From Hypomesus transpacificus (Eukaryota > Chordata > Actinopteri > Osmeriformes > Osmeridae), in assembly GCF_021917145.1 (NCBI RefSeq), contig NC_061071.1, positions 3,065,953-3,129,952 of the forward strand: a DNA stretch of 64,000 nucleotides, in the 5' to 3' direction. A program made the position numbers and the translations under genes. Below, in pieces: positions 57,404 to 64,000 of the stretch. Each line of letters starts with the position of its first letter. The first letter of the stretch is position 1. The notes beneath the pieces were generated by a model. That model was given only the letters and a program-made list of their open reading frames with translations, was not told the origin of the DNA and searched no databases.

Positions 57404-59673
57404 AGAGACCAAGAGAGAGAGAGACAGAAAGAGAGAGAGAGAGAGTATATAATACACCATGAAGATCGAAGGTGTCAGCATTGGGGGACAATCAGACTGA
57501 TCCCTTAAGTCAACACTCTTCGTATTTATGTCCGACATTACAATATATAGGCCTACACACCTTTCACCATAAGACCAACCGGGGGGGTTGTTCATTTCAC
57601 TGGATGTAAACAATGTGGAAACACAGTCTTCTTTAAGCATACTCACAGGAGGACAGGTTTACCCATCACATGACGGTGTGTGAGTGTTTCCCTTAAGACT
57701 TTTTTGCTCTCCCAAAGCCGAAAGCCATTGGTAGAGTCCACCACAAACACCAGGGCATGGCACCGGTGGTAGTAATCTGCCCACAGGGTCCTGAGACCAG
57801 GATCCCAGGGCAGGTCCAGCAGGGTCACCTGGTAGCCTGCCACAGGCATCTCTACCCCAGAGACACCGGAAGAGTCCATCTCTTTCTGAGAGACACCAGC
57901 AGAGGCTCTCTGTCTCTGCTCTGCTTGTGTGCGACCTGCAGGAGAAACCCAAAAGTCAGTCAGCACTGGTGCTGTTTACACATGCTGGAGGGGACTGTCA
58001 GTCAGTTTACTAACCTGTAATCATTCGGAGTAACGACGTCTTTCCCGCGCCGTCAAGTCCAACCACTGACAAAGTCACTTTCTTCTTTTGACACAACCTA
58101 AACAATTTATAAAAGAAAAAAGTTATATCATAACAATAGGCCTAAATTAAAGTTAAAACACATTTGGGACATATTATCGACCAATCAAGCTCTCCAACCT
58201 CCCTCACCCCATTATCGGTCAAGACCATTTCATCTGTTAATTTGTTAAAGAAGATTTTGCTGCAGCAACGATAGAAAGTAACTCATCCATATCACACCTC
58301 ATATTGCATGTATACCAAACTGCAGCTTCTAACTTTGACATTTAAATTCATAACAAGCTCTCAAACCATAAGTGTATAATAGTAGAATAGTCTTCTCCAC
58401 TATTGGTGAAGACTATTCTACGGGAGTACAACGGTACTTAGGAATGACTGGCTTAGTTTCCTCCAGGATCACAATGATTCTTATTGAGAGACTTGTTGCT
58501 CTTGTTCGTTAGTTGTAACTGACTTAAATTTATTGTACTCGCTGTGAAATATATTATTGTTGCTTGCTTTTTACACAGGTACACTCCTGCAATTTTGAGG
58601 TTTATGCTGTTTAATTGTAACTTGTCTAATACATGCAATCTGTTGGATGGGTCACTCACTCCAAGATATTGTCCTCCATCTGTTTCAGTTCCTCTTTAAC
58701 TTTCTGCATCAGTGGTAGGGGAACCCTTTGTGCTGTGTGCATTGCATATGGCTGTGTGTTCTCTTTTAACTGAGTTCTCATTGGCTCTGTTTTCAGTGTG
58801 ACATTATCTCCAAATGGTGTTGTAAATATAGTTGACTGGTTTTTGAAATGCAGCGTTTTTATAAATGTTTTGTTTTTGTTAATGTCGTTTTGTTGTGGTG
58901 TTAATGTGGTTCTGTTTTCAACTTTTGTTTGCTTCGCTAATGTTGTTGGGTTGTGCACCCATGGGCCACCATAGTAATCCCTTACTTTACTCGTTACTTG
59001 AAAAAAGTAATCAGATTACAGTATAAAGCATTACTTCTAACGTGCCAAATACTTCTAACATAAGTACATAATTTACACACTATAGGTTTTGATTATTTAT
59101 AGAATATGTTACCTAGATAGATAGTCATTCAACATTACAGACAAAGTGCACACAAGAACAAAATGTTGTTCTACTGGCTCTTAGTGCTCTAACTAAAAAT
59201 AAAAACATAACAGTACTCTTATGCGGAGTGAATAAAAATAAAGGCAGATAAATACCATATTATAAAATGTAAATATTGCACATAATAAATATAGCTATTG
59301 CACATATTAAAAAGACAGCATATAAATACAAATACAAAATCCCTTGCAAACAGCGGCATTCAAGACCAATCTGGACCAAAATAGCATACAGTTTTGTTAT
59401 ATATTTTTTCATGTCATTTAATGTATATAGTATAAGTATTACAATATCACTGTGTTTAATCGCGATTCAATTCCACTTTCAGGTACAAATGCTGTGACAA
59501 CGTTTTTTACTTGGGCTATCTCTACATTTTCAACAAATTTCTGACGTGTGTCGAGAACTAGCCGGTCGATAACTGGATTCGCTAAACTTGAATGTAGTAG
59601 ATTTCGTCTAGAAATGAAAGCTAGGACAGCATCCTCCTTACCTGTCAGGTACACTGCTGCACCCGGTTCCCAT
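54957..59673 (-). CDS. arl13a: ARL13-type ARF-like small GTPase (probable ARL13A)
   Basis: ARL13 GTPases act in cilia; ARL13B is the ciliary GEF for ARL3. Exons, 5' to 3': 59673-59642, 58097-58015, 57935-57647, 57329-57221, 57012-56825, 56545-55888, then a terminal exon, best 55058-54957 (stop at 54,957). Phases agree, giving 486 residues. If the sixth exon is not spliced it ends after seven more residues at 55,864 (460 residues). The N-terminus is MGTGCSSVPD: Gly2 and Cys5 suggest myristoylation/palmitoylation. P-loop GLDGAGKT; NKQD guanine motif; CSA (G5-like). The switch II region reads LLDLPWDPGLRTLW and lacks the WDxGGQ of ARF proteins, as in ARL13 proteins. After the G domain come a charged helical segment, a long acidic/Ser-rich tail and two lysine-rich patches. 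The sequence VxNxxxxSDCPCxVVKCSA and the layout match ARL13A/B; the choice of A is less certain. Confidence 0.72.
55188..55616. mobile_element. MITE with terminal inverted repeats
   Basis: The ends are perfect inverted repeats: GGGGCCAGTTGCATAAA at 55,188 and TTTATGCAACTGGCCCC ending at 55,616. Imperfect internal matches (AAGACTAGG / CCTAGTCTT) extend them. There is no coding capacity in 429 bp. The TIR resembles PIF/Harbinger-type ends, but I cannot identify a clean target duplication. It lies in the last proposed arl13a intron. Confidence 0.75.
57332..57445. repeat. GA/CT microsatellite serving as a splice polypyrimidine tract
   Basis: About 110 bp of GA on the plus strand. In arl13a sense it is CU repeat running straight into TTTCAG, the acceptor of the exon at 57,329, so the microsatellite is the polypyrimidine tract. 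Confidence 0.9.
57446..57573 (-). mobile_element. CT-tailed interspersed element, copy 2 (inverted)
   Basis: Reverse complement of the element at 51,261-51,390, again with the CT tract at the same end. It is inserted in the arl13a intron between exons 57,935-57,647 and 57,329-57,221, with its tail abutting the downstream exon. Confidence 0.75.
58656..58958 (-). mobile_element. fragment of a Ty3/gypsy-type pol gene
   Basis: A 100-codon open frame on the minus strand whose end, AQRVPLPLMQKVKEELKQME, matches the start of Ty3/gypsy reverse transcriptase, where R(R)VP.PL...VK.EL..M is typical. The preceding residues would be the linker after the protease. The similarity breaks off where the catalytic RT core should begin. 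A relic in arl13a intron 1, not a working element. Confidence 0.6.
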
Positions 59674-59944
59674 CGTGCTAGGCCTACTCTGTAGATCTAG
59701 TAGGTTGTAGATGGGTAGGATCTTTGTGCTTCAGGTCTCCTTTAATCCATGTTGGATTAAACCGATGAATCCGTTTATCAGAAAGTCAAATCGAGTTTCA
59801 AAACGATACTGATCTCCGCCGCTGAACTGACAGAATTTATAGAGTTGAGAGCCATTATGATGTCATCGAACACATCAATCCAGACTGGTGAATCGGGGAC
59901 AGGCTTGTTGCTAAACAACCTTTATGACGTCATAGTAAATGAGC
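59674..59944. promoter_or_regulatory. arl13a upstream region
   Basis: Sequence directly upstream of the proposed first arl13a exon. No coding sequence was seen. Promoter function is inferred from position; X-box or RFX motifs were not identified with confidence. Confidence 0.35.
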
Positions 59945-60285
59945 AGAAGCTCCTGGTGTTCTTGGACCGCCTTCATTCTGATCTTATACCCTCTACATGA
60001 GAGGGGTTTGGTAGGGCCTCACTTGCTTACATTTGTCATTGTGTGGGACAATGTAAGCTTCCACTGTGGCCCACTCATCAGGGTTCACTGCCCATCCAAG
60101 AATGGTCATGGTGCTCAGCCTCTTATCACCTTACTCCCCATTCCTCAATCGTATCAAGGAGTTTTTTTCTGCATGGATGAAGGAGGAGGGTCTATGAGCA
60201 TGGGGCTCTAAACCAGAGGTCCCTGCTCCGGGCAATGGATGCTGCTTGTGATGATGTCATAGCAGATCAGTGTAGGGGATGGTTA
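59945..60285 (+). pseudogene. DDE-superfamily transposase fossil
   Basis: The plus strand encodes, across frame breaks, LLVFLDRLHSDLIP..., ERGLVGPHLLTFVIVWDNVSFH and, after shifts, AMDAACDDVIADQCRGW. These are landmarks of IS630/Tc1-like DDE transposases found in fish, including the catalytic Asp in VWDNVSFH. Stops and indels interrupt the frame. The fossil ends just where the foldback element begins. Confidence 0.7.
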
Positions 60286-60799
60286 TCTGCTAAATGAATA
60301 CATGTAAAATGTAAATGTGTATCAAACAGAAAAAAGATTAACTCAAGAGTAGCCTACAATTTTTCACATCACATGTTGCATTCACACTGCCATGGAAATT
60401 GTTTTGCCATGGAAACAATAATTCTTCCCCTGTTGCATCGCATGGCCGAACATCAGATGTGATGTCGATGAAATCTGTGGCCAGACAGACAGGAGCGTGA
60501 GGATGAGCAGGAGAGTGAGGACGACAACTATTGAAACTCCAGCTTTGCTTTACTTTCTTACTGCATGTGTTGTTAGCGTAGGTTACACATAATGTTAGTT
60601 TTGATGTGCTTATTGTCTGACAGTATATTGTGCTGTACACATTTCCTGTTACAGTAACCATGATGTATGGCAATTACAAAAACAATTTCCGTGGCAATGT
60701 GAGTGCAATATGTGATGTGAAACCTTGTAAGCTGCTCTTGAGTTAATCTTTTTTCTGTTTGATACACATTTACATTTTACATTTATTCATTTAGCAGAC
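60286..60799. mobile_element. foldback element with about 120-bp inverted arms
   Basis: The left arm (60,286 to about 60,408) and right arm (about 60,677 to 60,799) are near-perfect reverse complements, including the 20-mer TGTGTATCAAACAGAAAAAA and ACATCACAT...GGAAATTGTTTT. The arms start and end with TCTGCTAAATGA and its complement, the same tail word as the tRNA-type SINE at 34.5 kb. About 270 bp of spacer has no coding sequence. A single strand would form a long hairpin. Confidence 0.85.
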
Positions 60800-62501
60800 A
60801 CTTTTATCTAAAGCGACTTCCAAGAGAGAGCTTTACAAAAGTGCATAGGTCAATGATCAAGGAGATAGTCCCAAAAAACTTGTGGGTAGCCAAAACATGA
60901 AGCATACATTGTGAAAAGCAAATGCTGTAAGTGCCAATGGGAAGAAACATAAGAGCAAGTAGTTAGAGTAAACAAGTTTCAATTACTCGTAGAAGTACTA
61001 AACGAAAACATTTTTTTAATTTTTTTTACTTTCTTACCTCAGAATTACATTTTCTGCTGTAGCTTCAGGAGAGATAGCAACACAGACTAGAAAACCTCCA
61101 TGTGGGATAGTAGAGAAAGCCTGAGGAAACTGAAACTGTCACATGACTCCTATCTTATCCCTGATTCATGGAATTGGTAGTGTTACAACTCTCCCCGTGT
61201 TATAACTATACCCCTACATAAATGCGTTTATTACACAGTGTTCATTTTTGGTGCAGCGTTTATTCGAGGGCGGCGTTTAAGAAATACGGTAAATTGAAAA
61301 TAAACATCCTGTAATATTAGCAATTTTTATGATTTACATGATGTCAAACTGAGAGGTGGAACATATGCAAAATTCAGGGACACATCATAGTTATTGGTTC
61401 ATGAAAACCTTTTTATAATAGTGTTTTCAATTCCCCTCAGCAGTGTGTAAAGGGTATTCAGAAGGTTGATTTTATTTGAGGGCTTTGTGTGTATTTTGAA
61501 TGCAAAGTTTGGTTTATATGACATATAATATGGTTGACTACTGTGTTAGATTTAGGGTCAAAAGTCAAGGGTTTGGCCAAACAGTGTAAGTATGAAGATG
61601 TATGTAAGAGCCAAATATGTAATTGTATTGTGGTGTAATGGTTAAGGCTGTACACTGGGTGGCGCTGTTTGGCTCGACTATATGAGCCAGGGGTAGACAG
61701 GCAGTGCCAGCTGTTGACCCCGGAAGGGCAAATGGCCCATCCCTACAATTGTATTTATATTTACAGAAATACAGTGTTTACCTGTTTCGAGAAAACCGAT
61801 AAGTAAGAATTTCAAATAAAAGATTGGTCACAAAAAGGATCAAATAGGAAGTGGTGCTAAGAACTACGTTAGTTCCTCCCTCCAGACAAGCAGTCCCACC
61901 CCCAACCTAAATTGGAGTGGTGGAATGTGAAAGTGGGCAGGTTCTGCCATCACTCATTCTGCCTCAGGATGGCTGCAGCTGAAGCTAACTCAGGGAGTCC
62001 AATGTGAGCCAGAGTACAACTTCAAGTTTCCACCACTAGCTGCTGAATCTGCACTGTACCTGAGGTACTCTTAACCTACAGACTGCAGTCCCCCTGCAGG
62101 AGGAGGTTCAACTTTGCTCTGAAGATCTGGTGCCAAATTGAAACTCTACCTGGAAACAATCGAAAACTATCTTACTTACTAAGTCCATCATTGTCTCTCT
62201 TTCTCGGTTTCTGTATCTCCCTCTTTTTTCTTCAATTTCTTTATAATTTTTTTGCCTTGAGCAGTTCTCTAATACTTGGATACTCGAGGCTTCAAGACTT
62301 GTGTAAGTTACCTCACTTTACAGTTAACTGAGATAAATGAGCATTTGATGTTACAGTCAGGGATGCTGCTCATGTTCTCTTGTGTTCTTGGTTGCATGAG
62401 AATAAATATGCTTGATAATAACTTGGAAGAGCCATGACATCTACTATATCCCGTCCTCTCGTCTGTCTGTCTTTATCAGGGGGGAAGACGCGGTGCTTGT
62501 G
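60800..62501. other. intergenic region and upstream part of the collagen XXVIII gene
   Basis: A SINE-like tail (AAGCGACTTCC) continues to about 60,830. No coding sequence was seen. A probable noncoding first exon of the collagen gene ends near 62,301 (donor TGTGTAAGT). The second exon starts after TTTATCAG at about 62,480. The exact transcription start is unknown. Confidence 0.5.

Positions 62502-64000
<1,499 letters not shown>

Noticed and set aside
61625-61740. tRNA-like stretch with TGGTGTAATGGTTAAGG and GGCTCGACT
   Set aside because: The A box is plausible, but the B box is poor and no cloverleaf could be drawn. It may be an old SINE head, but support is too weak to call.
62412-62501. 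Upstream in-frame Met for the collagen XXVIII gene
   Set aside because: It lies before the splice acceptor at about 62,479, so is intronic. The Met at 62,502 directly opens a textbook signal peptide.

Overview
The window is nuclear genomic DNA of a ray-finned (teleost) fish. The genes are split by GT/AG introns, the encoded proteins match vertebrate families closely, and the introns are crowded with CA/GA microsatellites, Tc1-type transposons and tRNA-derived SINEs typical of fish. I rebuilt the exon models by eye from splice sites, reading-frame phase and family knowledge. Five complete models have total lengths divisible by three. No database was searched.

Layout. 1-2,084: no gene recognised. 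2,085-27,839 (minus): clasp1, a microtubule plus-end protein, with about 37 coding exons including a 24-nt microexon. Its first coding intron carries, on the opposite strand, a U4atac minor-spliceosome snRNA gene (25,695-25,826) with recognisable upstream elements. 29,637-33,272 (plus): a PDE9A-type cGMP phosphodiesterase. 34,337-38,850 (minus): the endosomal chloride/proton exchanger clcn4. 40,344-46,890 (plus): synaptotagmin-like sytl1, with a 2.9-kb exon built of repeated modules. 47,565-50,941 (minus): atp5f1b, mitochondrial ATP synthase beta. 54,957-59,673 (minus): an ARL13-type small GTPase, probably arl13a. 62,502 to the window end (plus): the 5' part of a type XXVIII collagen gene (signal peptide and first VWA domain).

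The genes alternate in strand: clasp1/pde9a and clcn4/sytl1 are head to head, while pde9a/clcn4 and sytl1/atp5f1b are tail to tail. They share no pathway; these are unrelated housekeeping, trafficking and matrix genes in a compact gene-dense stretch. From memory, their human orthologues lie on several chromosomes, so most of the adjacency is lineage-specific. The U4atac/CLASP1 nesting is the exception: I recall RNU4ATAC lying within human CLASP1.

Repeats are concentrated in clasp1 introns (a 37/38-bp minisatellite of about 24 copies and many SSRs) and in 51-62 kb. The latter holds a half Tc1 element, a MITE with terminal inverted repeats, an inverted pair of a CT-tailed element, a gypsy reverse-transcriptase scrap, a DDE transposase fossil and a long foldback element.
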